A DNA stretch of 38,155 nucleotides from Bacillota bacterium. Lineage in GTDB: Bacteria > Bacillota > Desulfitobacteriia > Desulfitobacteriales > Desulfitobacteriaceae. Below the pieces are notes generated by a model. The model saw only the letters and a list, made by a program, of their open reading frames with translations. It did not search any database and was not told the DNA's origin. The stretch lies in contig JAJZPA010000008.1 of the NCBI GenBank assembly GCA_021811425.1, positions 1 to 38,155 on the forward strand, in the 5' to 3' direction. Below, piece by piece: positions 1 to 7,106 of the stretch (the stretch's first letter is position 1; every line of letters starts with the position of its first letter). Position numbers and translations under genes: made by a program.

Positions 1-252
1 CAACATCAAGCAGCCTATATTGGCATGATCGGAAGTCGACGCAAGGTTCAGGCTCTCATGCAGGATTTACGGGAAGAAGGCTTTAGTAAGGAGAAGTTAG
101 ACTGCGTTTATGCACCCATTGGTCTGGATATCGGGGCGCAAACCCCTGAGGAGATCGCCGTAAGTATCATGGCTGAAATCATTAAGGTTCGGCATCGTGG
201 CCGCAGTGGGGATATGAAGGCCAGTCAGGGGGATGGGAAAAGTGGACGATAA
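1..252 (+). CDS. XdhC-type molybdenum hydroxylase maturation factor, C-terminal end (partial)
   Basis: The gene is cut by the left edge; only the last 83 residues are visible. The segment [12 protein letters not shown] followed by a region ending in a [20 protein letters not shown]-type motif is the C-terminal Rossmann-like half of XdhC/CoxI proteins. In known family members this protein binds and helps sulfurate or insert molybdenum cofactor into xanthine-dehydrogenase-type enzymes. The tail after about residue 62 is basic and low complexity. The frame overlaps the start of the next gene by about 10-20 bases, so the two are probably translationally coupled. Family assignment is confident; the exact client enzyme is inferred from the xanthine-dehydrogenase-like genes downstream. 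Confidence 0.85.
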   Translation, partial: QHQAAYIGMIGSRRKVQALMQDLREEGFSKEKLDCVYAPIGLDIGAQTPEEIAVSIMAEIIKVRHRGRSGDMKASQGDGKSGR

Positions 253-616
253 GGTGATTGAGGCTCTCGCAACCTTGGCTTCGGACGAGCAGGCGGCTGT
301 GGCTACGATTGTAGCCACACGTGGGTCTACCCCCCGCAAGTCCGGAGCTCAGATTCTGTTTTTTCGAGACGGCAGGATTGTGGGGACGATCGGCGGGGGG
401 TGCGGCGAAGCGGAGACTCGGCGGCACGCTCTGCACGCCATGGCAACGGGGGATCCCCTGTCCGTGCAGATTAACTTGACTCACGAGGCGGCTGAAGAGG
501 ATGGGATGGTTTGCGGAGGCACCATGGAAATCTTCATTCAACCCTTCAATTCGGGAAAAGGTATTTTAAACGATGGCGGAGATCACGGAGGGCATCGCGA
601 TGAGAAACAGACATGA
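242..616 (+). CDS. XdhC/CoxI N-terminal-domain protein (stand-alone)
   Basis: This 124-residue protein matches the N-terminal XdhC_CoxI domain: the [17 protein letters not shown] segment, the GTIGGGCGE motif with its cysteine, and a second cysteine in [14 protein letters not shown]. It lacks the Rossmann half that the preceding gene carries, so it is a stand-alone N-domain paralogue. An ATG at 233 is in frame, but the purine-rich AGGGGG at 227-232 touches it; the GTG at 242 has proper spacing and is preferred. It probably acts in loading or sulfurating the molybdenum cofactor of the downstream hydroxylase. Its end overlaps the start of the next gene. Function is inferred from family and context. 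Confidence 0.8.
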   Translation: MDDKVIEALATLASDEQAAVATIVATRGSTPRKSGAQILFFRDGRIVGTIGGGCGEAETRRHALHAMATGDPLSVQINLTHEAAEEDGMVCGGTMEIFIQPFNSGKGILNDGGDHGGHRDEKQT

Positions 617-1445
617 TGATCCGGTTGACCGGAGTGAAGCGGTTATTCTGGTTCGGGGGGCCGGAGAGCTGGCGTCGGGGGTGGGCTGGGTGCTGACGAA
701 AGCGGGATTTAGAGTGCTTATGACCGAGACAGCGCATCCTCTGATGGTGCGTTGGCCTGTTTGCTTTGGCAGTGCTGTGTTAGAAGGCAGCTGGAAGGTA
801 GAGGATGTCGTTGCGCGTCGGATTGAGGCTCCAGCGATGTCTGATCAGGTTTGGGAGGCCGGAGAGATCCCCGTCCTCGTCGATCCTGAATTGGTATACC
901 TGGCAAAGATTAAACCGAGTGTATTAGTGGATGGGATCATGGCTAAACGTAATCTGGGTACCCAGCGCGAGATGGCTCCTTTGACCTTCGGTTTAGGGCC
1001 TGGTTTTACAGCAGGCGAAGATGTTGACGCCGTTGTAGAGACGAACCGTGGGCATCATTTAGCCCGTGTATACTACACCGGTGTGGCTGAACCGAATACG
1101 GGTACACCCGGAGTGATTGGAGGAAAGACCTGGGAACGGGTCGTCTATGCTCCCGCGACTGGGATTTTCCATGCTTCCCGTTCGATTGGAGAATTGGTAG
1201 GCACCGGGGATGTGTTAGGTGTGATCGATTCGGCTGCCGGGCAGACAAATGTGGTTGCACCCCTAGACGGCGTGTTGCGTGGATTGTTGCGAACAGGCAC
1301 ACCCATTGCGGAAAAGGTTAAAACGGGGGATGTTGATCCGCGTGCAGACAAGGAGTACTGTTGGACGATTTCCGAAAAAGCCCGTGCGATTGGGGCTGCT
1401 GTCCTTATGGCTATCATGGAAAGTAGGGTAATTAAGGGAAAGTAG
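600..1445 (+). CDS. yqeB: YqeB/EF2563-family selenium-dependent molybdenum hydroxylase accessory protein
   Basis: A 281-residue protein with an N-terminal nucleotide-binding-like segment (VRGAGELASGVGWVLTKAGF) and an MVRWPVCFGSAV motif, plus a C-terminal biotinyl/lipoyl-like beta stretch (APATGIF ... VVAPLDGVLRGLL). This is the layout of the EF2563/YqeB family, linked by genome context in other bacteria to selenium-dependent molybdenum hydroxylases. The open frame extends to an ATG at 573, but a GGAGGG at 586-591 points to the ATG at 600. It overlaps the previous gene by 17 bases. Its presence suggests the downstream xanthine-dehydrogenase-like enzyme may carry a labile selenium ligand; that is inference, since nothing in the hydroxylase sequence itself shows selenium. 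Confidence 0.8.
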   Translation: MRNRHDDPVDRSEAVILVRGAGELASGVGWVLTKAGFRVLMTETAHPLMVRWPVCFGSAVLEGSWKVEDVVARRIEAPAMSDQVWEAGEIPVLVDPELVYLAKIKPSVLVDGIMAKRNLGTQREMAPLTFGLGPGFTAGEDVDAVVETNRGHHLARVYYTGVAEPNTGTPGVIGGKTWERVVYAPATGIFHASRSIGELVGTGDVLGVIDSAAGQTNVVAPLDGVLRGLLRTGTPIAEKVKTGDVDPRADKEYCWTISEKARAIGAAVLMAIMESRVIKGK

Positions 1446-1455
1446 GGGATAATCG

Positions 1456-3105
1456 ATGCAAGGACAGACTCAGGCCAGGCCAACAGGAGCGCGTCATTCT
1501 CTTGCTGCTTACAATATGCGCGAATTTCTTGTGCTTATCCTCTTGCTGATAATGGTTGTCATTTTTGCCTTGTTATATGGGAAGTTTTCCTGGTGGCCGG
1601 TGCTCGGCCTGCAAATTATAACCGTTTCGGCAATTTTTATGGCATGGGAACGCTCGCGAAAATACAGCATGCAGGCGCTGCTGGCTTTTGCGGAGGAATT
1701 GGCTTTAGGTAATAATTTCGCGGAGGTTCCGGAAGTTCAGGCGACTTTCAAAGCGTTGGCACAAGAAATGGATGCGGTTCGCTTCAGTACACGTTCGTTT
1801 TTGGGTTCTACTGCCAAATTATCAATTTCGGTTCATCAGGGTATGGAGGAGATTGCACGAGCGATACAAGAAAATCAAGCCGGTTTGACTGAGATTACGG
1901 GCGCTTTTAGCGATATTGCACAACATAATCAAATTCAGGCGAATAAGGCTGAAACCTTAAATCATGCGGCCAATGGCTTGGCTGCAAAGGTCGAGGATGT
2001 GTCTTCTCACGTTTCCCAGTTGGCCCAGAAAACAGAGGAAACCAGCGCTTTGGCGCTTTCGGGGCTTGATGCTACGCAAAATGTCATTCGCTTGGTACAA
2101 AAGTCCGAACAAGAGTCTTCCAAGACTGAAGCTTCCATTACAAGCCTGGAAGTGCATTATCAGGGAATCCAGATGATGCTTGAATCCATTACCGGCATCG
2201 CTCAACAGACGAATCTCTTGGCACTCAATGCGGCGATAGAAGCCGCACGGGCCGGCGAGAGCGGATTGGGATTTGCTGTGGTAGCTGATGAAGTGAGGAA
2301 ACTCGCAGAACGTTCCCGGCGCACCGTCCAGGAGATTCGTCAGACGCTGGCTTTGATTCAACAGGGTATTGGACAAGTCCATGAGGCCTCAAAACAAAGT
2401 GTGAGTGTGGCCTCAGAGAGCCAGGTGGCGGTTAAACAAGCGGCAGCGGCTTTGCAAATGGTGGCGCAGGCGGAACAGGATGTCGCCGAACGCTTAGAGC
2501 AGGTCAGAGAGGCAGCCATCATGATGCGTGGGGATACCGTTCATCTTACTGCGGATATCGGGGAAATGTCTGCCGCAGCACAGGCTACAGCGGCGAGTAC
2601 GGAAGAGATTCTAGCGGGGCTGGAAGCTGAGGGTAACAGCATGAATTTCATGGCTGACACGAGCAGAAATCTGACGCAGTTAGCGGATGAGATGCAACAG
2701 TGGATTGCCGAAAAAGGGATGGAACGCACGATGGATCAGCGTTGTCGAGATTTGGTGCGCTATGATGCCGAAACCGATCTAACCGGCCTTGACTCGACAC
2801 GCCTGGCAGAAGTGGCCCGACAATTTAAAGTCGACGAAATCTATGTGATGAATCCGCAGGGAGAATGCATGATGAGTACACGCCCTGCGTCCATCGGCCT
2901 GCAACTTTTTGACGTGGATCCTATGAATCGGCGGGTTGCGGAGGGACAACTTGAATTCACAGTGACCCCCATCATAAGACGGGTTGAAGATGGGGAACTG
3001 TTTAAATTTATGACCAGGCGCCGAGCACTGGGTAAAGGACTGATAGAAATTGCGTTTTCCGCTGCACGGATTTTAATGGTCGTTGAGAGTGAAGCTGCTT
3101 CTTAA
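1456..3105 (+). CDS. Methyl-accepting chemotaxis protein with a C-terminal sensor-like domain
   Basis: A 549-residue chemoreceptor. Two hydrophobic segments lie close together near the N terminus (about residues 23-42 and 47-64) with almost nothing between them, so there is no periplasmic sensor loop. A long coiled-coil signalling region follows, with the highly conserved hairpin tip ([19 protein letters not shown], about residues 250-270), where CheA/CheW dock. After about residue 420 comes an extra domain containing [17 protein letters not shown] and [10 protein letters not shown], which looks like a Cache/PAS-type ligand-binding fold on the cytoplasmic side. AGGGGAT at 1443-1449 sets the start. 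It lies between maturation genes and the hydroxylase genes, so a purine-related or redox signal is a guess. Confidence 0.9.
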   Translation: MQGQTQARPTGARHSLAAYNMREFLVLILLLIMVVIFALLYGKFSWWPVLGLQIITVSAIFMAWERSRKYSMQALLAFAEELALGNNFAEVPEVQATFKALAQEMDAVRFSTRSFLGSTAKLSISVHQGMEEIARAIQENQAGLTEITGAFSDIAQHNQIQANKAETLNHAANGLAAKVEDVSSHVSQLAQKTEETSALALSGLDATQNVIRLVQKSEQESSKTEASITSLEVHYQGIQMMLESITGIAQQTNLLALNAAIEAARAGESGLGFAVVADEVRKLAERSRRTVQEIRQTLALIQQGIGQVHEASKQSVSVASESQVAVKQAAAALQMVAQAEQDVAERLEQVREAAIMMRGDTVHLTADIGEMSAAAQATAASTEEILAGLEAEGNSMNFMADTSRNLTQLADEMQQWIAEKGMERTMDQRCRDLVRYDAETDLTGLDSTRLAEVARQFKVDEIYVMNPQGECMMSTRPASIGLQLFDVDPMNRRVAEGQLEFTVTPIIRRVEDGELFKFMTRRRALGKGLIEIAFSAARILMVVESEAAS

Positions 3106-3158
3106 AAGAAATATTTTTAAAAATCAGGAAAGCCAGAAGGATTTTTAATCTGGAAAGC

Positions 3159-3185
3159 GAATACTCAATCAATTGTATAGTATTC
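3159..3185. repeat. Short inverted repeat upstream of the riboswitch
   Basis: GAATACT at 3159-3165 is perfectly complementary to AGTATTC at 3179-3185, with 13 bases between. It ends where riboswitch stem P1 begins. It could be a protein operator, an upstream RNA hairpin competing with P1, or chance. I could not find a convincing sigma-A promoter between the chemoreceptor gene and the riboswitch. Confidence 0.35.
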
Positions 3186-3250
3186 TCATATATACTTGGA
3201 GATTGGTCCGAGAGTTTCTACCGGATAACCGTAATTATCCGACTATGAGA
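3184..3250 (+). promoter_or_regulatory. Purine riboswitch aptamer (guanine class by its C74-equivalent)
   Basis: Three-way junction of the purine riboswitch. P1 pairs 3184-3190 (TCTCATA) with 3244-3250 (TATGAGA). P2 is CTTGGA 3195-3200 with TCCGAG 3207-3212. The J2/3 core GTTTCTACC is at 3214-3222. P3 is GGATAA 3223-3228 with TTATCC 3235-3240 around a CCGTAA loop. J3/1 reads GAC with a C at 3243, the position that pairs with guanine-type ligands (U there would mean adenine). Loop L2 keeps TGG and L3 keeps CCG for the kissing contact. J1/2 (TATAC) and the six-base L2 differ from the usual TAATC and GATATGG. It precedes xanthine-dehydrogenase-type genes. Confidence 0.9.
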
Positions 3251-3304
3251 GCGTGACAGTGATGTCGCTCTTGTAGTCTGTTATGGTTATCCGGTTTTGT
3301 TTTT
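3221..3304 (+). terminator. Riboswitch expression platform: terminator built from aptamer sequence
   Basis: CCGGATAACCGTAA at 3221-3234 (end of J2/3, 5' strand of P3 and loop L3) can pair over 14 positions, with one G-U, with TTATGGTTATCCGG at 3281-3294. TTTTGTTTTT follows directly at 3295-3304. This intrinsic terminator and the folded aptamer use the same bases and cannot coexist. A separate small hairpin (GAGCG/CGCTC plus GAC/GTC, 3249-3270) sits inside the terminator loop and can coexist with either state. The arrangement predicts that ligand binding prevents termination, an ON switch. Confidence 0.75.
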
Positions 3305-3305
3305 C

Positions 3306-3350
3306 TGGCGCTGGCAGCGACGCAAGTTTTCTTATGCGCCGTGAAAGTTA
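3306..3350 (-). repeat. Dispersed repeat, short copy
   Basis: Read on the minus strand this begins TAACTTTC, five bases, GCATAAG, three bases, then ACTTG, matching the left arm of the palindromic element at 16899-16984. On the plus strand it carries AAGTTTTCTT followed by ATG and GCGCC, matching the right arm of that element. GGCGC at 3307-3311 and GCGCC at 3336-3340 can close a hairpin. It sits directly after the riboswitch T-tract. Confidence 0.5.
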
Positions 3351-3419
3351 TACGTTCTGAATACCTAAAGAAAACTCGACGGGTGCTCATGATGCCGACG
3401 AAAGAAAAGGGGTGGAACG

Positions 3420-4244
3420 ATGGATTATTTCCGACCGCGCAGTGTGGAAGAAGCAGTGACTCTGGGACAAAGTCCCGGAGCGGCCTTTTTAGGCGGGGGG
3501 ACCGATCTGGTGCTGCAGATGAGGCAAGGAAAAGTGAGTCCGCAATGCCTTATTGATGTGCATAATCTGGCTGAGCTGAAGGAGATTCGACGCAACGGAG
3601 ACGTTTTGGAGTTGGGAAGCATGGTCACTTTTAGCGAATTAAGTGACAGTAATTTGCTCCAAGACAGCGCGCGAGCGCTTTGGCTGGCGTGCCAGACCAT
3701 GGGTTCGCCTGCGATCCGCAATCAGGCCACGATCGGCGGCAATTTGGGAAATGGCTCTCCGGCGGCAGATGCCATTCCCGCCTTACTGGCTCTGGATGCT
3801 GAAGTCTGTTTGCGTAGCCAAGTGGGGGAAGAAGTCGTTTCCCTGGCCGTGTTTTTGGAACGTTATCCCTTGCTAGCGCCAGGAACTTTAATTTGGAAGT
3901 TCTTAGTGCCCTTGCGAGGATGGCAGAGCGGCTTCGCCAAGTTGGGACGACGGAGGGCATTGGCCATTGCTCGACTCAGCGTCGCTGTGGCACTGAAAAC
4001 TGAGGGAGAGACGGTGATGGATTTACGGGTAGCTTTCGGAGCGGTCGGTAAGCGGGCTTTCCTTAGTCCGGCCTTGGCTGCACGATTTAGCGGACGCGAA
4101 CTCGACGTGCACTGGCGGACAGAGATGATCAGTGGATCACAGGAACTGGTGCGGGAAACTCTGAAAACGCGGGCTTCGGCACCTTATAAAGCGGTGGCTG
4201 TTGGGGGCGTTATGCATCAGGCATTGATGCTGTTGCAGGAGTGA
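3420..4244 (+). CDS. Xanthine-dehydrogenase-type hydroxylase, FAD-binding subunit
   Basis: A 274-residue medium subunit of the molybdenum hydroxylase family. The FAD-binding signatures are visible: FLGGGTDLVLQMRQ near residues 27-40 and TIGGNLGNGSPAADAIPALLALDA near residues 105-130, followed by the CO-dehydrogenase flavoprotein C-terminal domain. It carries electrons from the iron-sulfur subunit to the external acceptor. The start ATG follows AAGGGGTGG. It is the first gene after the riboswitch and is followed 13 bases later by the 2Fe-2S subunit, so it opens the enzyme operon. The order FAD, 2Fe-2S, Mo-large, Mo-medium is the same as in the clostridial nicotinate dehydrogenase ndhFSLM. Xanthine/hypoxanthine is favoured as substrate by context. 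Confidence 0.93.
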   Translation: MDYFRPRSVEEAVTLGQSPGAAFLGGGTDLVLQMRQGKVSPQCLIDVHNLAELKEIRRNGDVLELGSMVTFSELSDSNLLQDSARALWLACQTMGSPAIRNQATIGGNLGNGSPAADAIPALLALDAEVCLRSQVGEEVVSLAVFLERYPLLAPGTLIWKFLVPLRGWQSGFAKLGRRRALAIARLSVAVALKTEGETVMDLRVAFGAVGKRAFLSPALAARFSGRELDVHWRTEMISGSQELVRETLKTRASAPYKAVAVGGVMHQALMLLQE

Positions 4245-4257
4245 GGGGGGAACAACG

Positions 4258-4722
4258 ATGAATATTGAACTCCGGGTTAATGAACAGGATTTCCGGTTAG
4301 TGGTGGAACCGGATGAACGCTTGCTTGACGTTTTGCGCGAACGCTTGGGTCTGATCGGTACGAAGGAAGGCTGCGGCGAAGGGGAATGTGGCGCCTGTAC
4401 GATCCTTATGGACGGTAAAGCTGTGAATTCCTGTTTGGTCTTGGCTGCGCAAGCCGTGGGACACGAACTGATGACGATTGAAGGCGTCGGGGATCGCTTA
4501 CATCCCCATCCTTTACAAAAATCCTTTGTGGAGCTGGGAGCGGTTCAGTGTGGATTTTGCACGCCCGGCATGATCTTGTCGGCGAAAGCGTTACTGGATA
4601 GAAATTTGCAGCCATCGGAAGAGGAGATTAAGGAGGCCATGTCTGGGAATTTGTGCCGTTGTACAGGCTACGATAAAATCGTAAAAGCGGTGCAAAGAGC
4701 GGCTGAAGAGGTAGCGCGATGA
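4258..4722 (+). CDS. Xanthine-dehydrogenase-type hydroxylase, 2Fe-2S subunit
   Basis: A 154-residue small subunit with both [2Fe-2S] centres. The plant-type ferredoxin cluster ligands are Cys39, Cys44, Cys47 and Cys59 (CGEGECGACTIL then NSC). The second, helical cluster domain has Cys98 and Cys101 (QCGFCTPGM) and Cys133 and Cys135 (NLCRCTGY). Length and motifs are typical of the family. It relays electrons from the molybdenum centre to FAD. The TGA of this gene overlaps the ATG of the next one (4719-4722), indicating translational coupling. Confidence 0.95.
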   Translation: MNIELRVNEQDFRLVVEPDERLLDVLRERLGLIGTKEGCGEGECGACTILMDGKAVNSCLVLAAQAVGHELMTIEGVGDRLHPHPLQKSFVELGAVQCGFCTPGMILSAKALLDRNLQPSEEEIKEAMSGNLCRCTGYDKIVKAVQRAAEEVAR

Positions 4723-5990
4723 GCGAAGCTGTGGTTGGAACTCGCATTGAACGGGAAGACGGCTGGGGCAAGGTTATGGGCGAAACACACTTTCCGGCGG
4801 ATGTGAATCGTCCGGGAGAACTTTACGGCGCAGTCCTGCGCAGCCCCCATGCTCATGCCCATATCCGGAGTGTAAACGTTCGGGCAGCGGCGGCTTTGCC
4901 CGGTGTGGCAGGAGTTTTTACGGCTGAGAATGTCCCGCATAATGCCCATGGTGTACTATTTCGTGATCAGCAGGTACTCGTGTCTGAACGCGTACGCATG
5001 GTGGGGGATCCCATTGCAGCAGTAGTGGCTGAGACGGAGAAGGTTGCCCGGGATGCTATCGCACGGATTGAGGTGGACTATCAGATCCTGCCGGGATTGT
5101 TTGATCCGGAGGAAGCAATGAAGCCGGATGCCCCTGCATTGCATCCCGATAGCCATGGTTCCTCTAATATTCTTTATCATCTGCCGATTCGGCGTGGGGA
5201 TGTGCAAGCGGGTTGGGCCAAGGCGGATGTTGTGGTGGAACAAGAATACCGCACCCAAATGCTCGATCATGCTTTTTTGCAGCCGGAAGCGGTAGTGGCT
5301 TATGTGGACGAGCGGGGACATCTGGTCGTGAAAGTTGCGACACAGTATGCTCATTATGATCGCGGAGAAATTGCCCATGCTTTAGGTTTGAAATATAGTC
5401 AAGTTCGGGTGAAGACGATGGCCGTCGGGGGTGCCTTCGGTGGACGTGAGGATATTTCCCTCCAAATCATCGCCGGCTTGATGGCCTGGAAAACCGGAAA
5501 ACCTGTTAAAATGGAAAACACCCGTACGGAATCGTTCTTGTCTCACAGCAAACGCCATCCGATGCGCTTGTATTATAAAACGGGAGCGACCAGGGAAGGA
5601 AAGCTTGTCGCTCTGGAGGCCAAGATTATTGGTGATGCGGGAGCTTATTCTTCCTGGAGTCCCAATGTTCTGCGCAAGGCAGCCGTTCATGCGACGGGAC
5701 CGTATGAAATTCCGAACGTTCAGATTGACAGCTATGCGGTTTTGACCAATAATCCGTATACCGGAGCGATGCGCGCCTTTGGTGCGGCTCAGCCGGTTTT
5801 GGCCTATGAAAGTCAAATGGATCTATTGGCGGAAGCACTTGGACTTTCTCCACTGGAAATGCGTCTGCGCAACATCTTTCAGGTCGGCAGCGTGACAGCG
5901 ACGGGCCAGATGCTCACATCCAGTGTGGGTATGACAAAATGTCTGCAGGCATTGACACCCTATTTGGCCACGAAGGGGGATGCGTCATGA
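4719..5990 (+). CDS. Xanthine-dehydrogenase-type hydroxylase, molybdopterin subunit, N-terminal half
   Basis: A 423-residue protein covering the first part of a normal ~770-residue molybdopterin subunit: the N-terminal hammerhead domain (about residues 15-125) and the first part of the cofactor domain. GGAFGGRE (about residue 237) carries the glutamate equivalent to bovine XDH Glu802, and GAMRAFG (about residue 350) the arginine equivalent to Arg880; both bind the purine in xanthine dehydrogenase. The frame stops at about the midpoint and the rest is encoded by the next ORF. The junction is ATGA with a good ribosome site in front, so this looks like a real split gene rather than a sequencing frameshift. 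It parallels NdhL of nicotinate dehydrogenase. Confidence 0.9.
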   Translation: MSEAVVGTRIEREDGWGKVMGETHFPADVNRPGELYGAVLRSPHAHAHIRSVNVRAAAALPGVAGVFTAENVPHNAHGVLFRDQQVLVSERVRMVGDPIAAVVAETEKVARDAIARIEVDYQILPGLFDPEEAMKPDAPALHPDSHGSSNILYHLPIRRGDVQAGWAKADVVVEQEYRTQMLDHAFLQPEAVVAYVDERGHLVVKVATQYAHYDRGEIAHALGLKYSQVRVKTMAVGGAFGGREDISLQIIAGLMAWKTGKPVKMENTRTESFLSHSKRHPMRLYYKTGATREGKLVALEAKIIGDAGAYSSWSPNVLRKAAVHATGPYEIPNVQIDSYAVLTNNPYTGAMRAFGAAQPVLAYESQMDLLAEALGLSPLEMRLRNIFQVGSVTATGQMLTSSVGMTKCLQALTPYLATKGDAS

Positions 5991-7018
5991 AGAAACGGGG
6001 GATTGGTCTCGGATGTGGCTGGTATGGAACCGGGTATGGGAATGGTTTCCCGGATGTTTCCAGTGCTTTTGTGGAAATTCATGATGACGGTTCGGCGACG
6101 GTCTCGACAGGTGCTGTTGATGTCGGACAGGGCAGCAGTACGGTTTTGGCGCAAATAGCAGCGGAAGAATTAGGGTTAGAGCCCCAGGATATTACCGTGA
6201 TTACGGGGGATACAGATACGACTCCGGATTCCGGAACTTCAGCGGCCACCCGGCACACGTATAATACGGGAAACGCGGTGTTAAAGGCGGTCCGTGAAGC
6301 GAAAACACGTTTATTGGATTATGCGGCGCACGAGTTCTCCTGTACGTCAGCCCAAGGGATTGAACTTAAGGAAGGCGGGATTGGTGTGATCGGGGATCCA
6401 TCCCGTCGCCAGCCTTTAGCGGATATGGTATTTCAAGCACGTCTCCACGGAGAACGCTTTATCAGTGCCGAAAGTTCAACAGCCCGCACGACTCCGGTTG
6501 ATCGGGAGAACGGACAGGGGGCACCGTATTGGCCCTATGCCTTTGGCGCTCAGGTAGCGGAGGTCGAGGTGGACACGGAGACAGGCCTGGTTCAGGTCTT
6601 GCGTATCATTGCAGCTCACGATGTTGGGCGCGCGATCAATCCGACCCAAGTAGAGGGCCAGATCGCGGGGGCGGTTGCGCAAGGGGTAGGGTATGCTCTC
6701 ATGGAGGAAGTTGAGCTTCATGAAGGAGTGATTAAGAATCCCGCTTTCTCGAGTTATTTGATTCCTACGGCCTTAGATGTGCCTAATATACAAACCATCA
6801 TCGTAGAGGAGGAGGAGATCACCGGCCCTTACGGGGCCAAAGGGTTGGGAGAACCGGCGATGGTTCCAACTCTGGCCGCGGTGATCAATGCGGTTTACGA
6901 TGCTGTAGGAGTGCGTATCACTTCTCTGCCGGCTACCCCGGAAAAAATTTTAGCTGCTTTGGCGGAGAAGGAACGAACATTTAGAGAAGGAGGGATGCGT
7001 CAGAGCATCGATAGTTAA
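5987..7018 (+). CDS. Xanthine-dehydrogenase-type hydroxylase, molybdopterin subunit, C-terminal half
   Basis: A 343-residue protein that completes the molybdopterin subunit. It begins with GIGLGCGWYGTGYG and has VDVGQGSSTVLAQIAAEELG, the GDTDTTPDSGTSAATRHTY cofactor-contact segment, EVEVDTETGLV, HDVGRAINP, and GAKGLGEP near residue 289, whose Glu is the catalytic base in this family. The open frame continues upstream to 5939, but GAAGGGGGA at 5972-5980 and the ATGA overlap with the previous stop select the ATG at 5987. It corresponds to NdhM of the four-subunit nicotinate dehydrogenase. With the previous half it should assemble one molybdenum site. Catalytic residues support an active enzyme. 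Confidence 0.9.
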   Translation: MKKRGIGLGCGWYGTGYGNGFPDVSSAFVEIHDDGSATVSTGAVDVGQGSSTVLAQIAAEELGLEPQDITVITGDTDTTPDSGTSAATRHTYNTGNAVLKAVREAKTRLLDYAAHEFSCTSAQGIELKEGGIGVIGDPSRRQPLADMVFQARLHGERFISAESSTARTTPVDRENGQGAPYWPYAFGAQVAEVEVDTETGLVQVLRIIAAHDVGRAINPTQVEGQIAGAVAQGVGYALMEEVELHEGVIKNPAFSSYLIPTALDVPNIQTIIVEEEEITGPYGAKGLGEPAMVPTLAAVINAVYDAVGVRITSLPATPEKILAALAEKERTFREGGMRQSIDS

Positions 7019-7106
7019 ACAATTGAAGAGTAAAGACAGCACAAGAACAGACTTCTGTAGGAATGAAGAAGTGACTGTGGGGAAAAAATTATTGGGAGGG
7101 CTGTGC

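Noticed and set aside
3119-3153. Weak hairpins after the chemoreceptor gene (AAAAATC/GATTTTT, CCAGA/TCTGG)
   Set aside because: Short A/T-rich or five-base stems without a T-run; not convincing as a terminator.
3341-3556. 71-residue open frame overlapping the FAD subunit start
   Set aside because: It overlaps the conserved FAD-subunit gene in another frame and its translation resembles no family; the ATG at 3420 has its own ribosome site.
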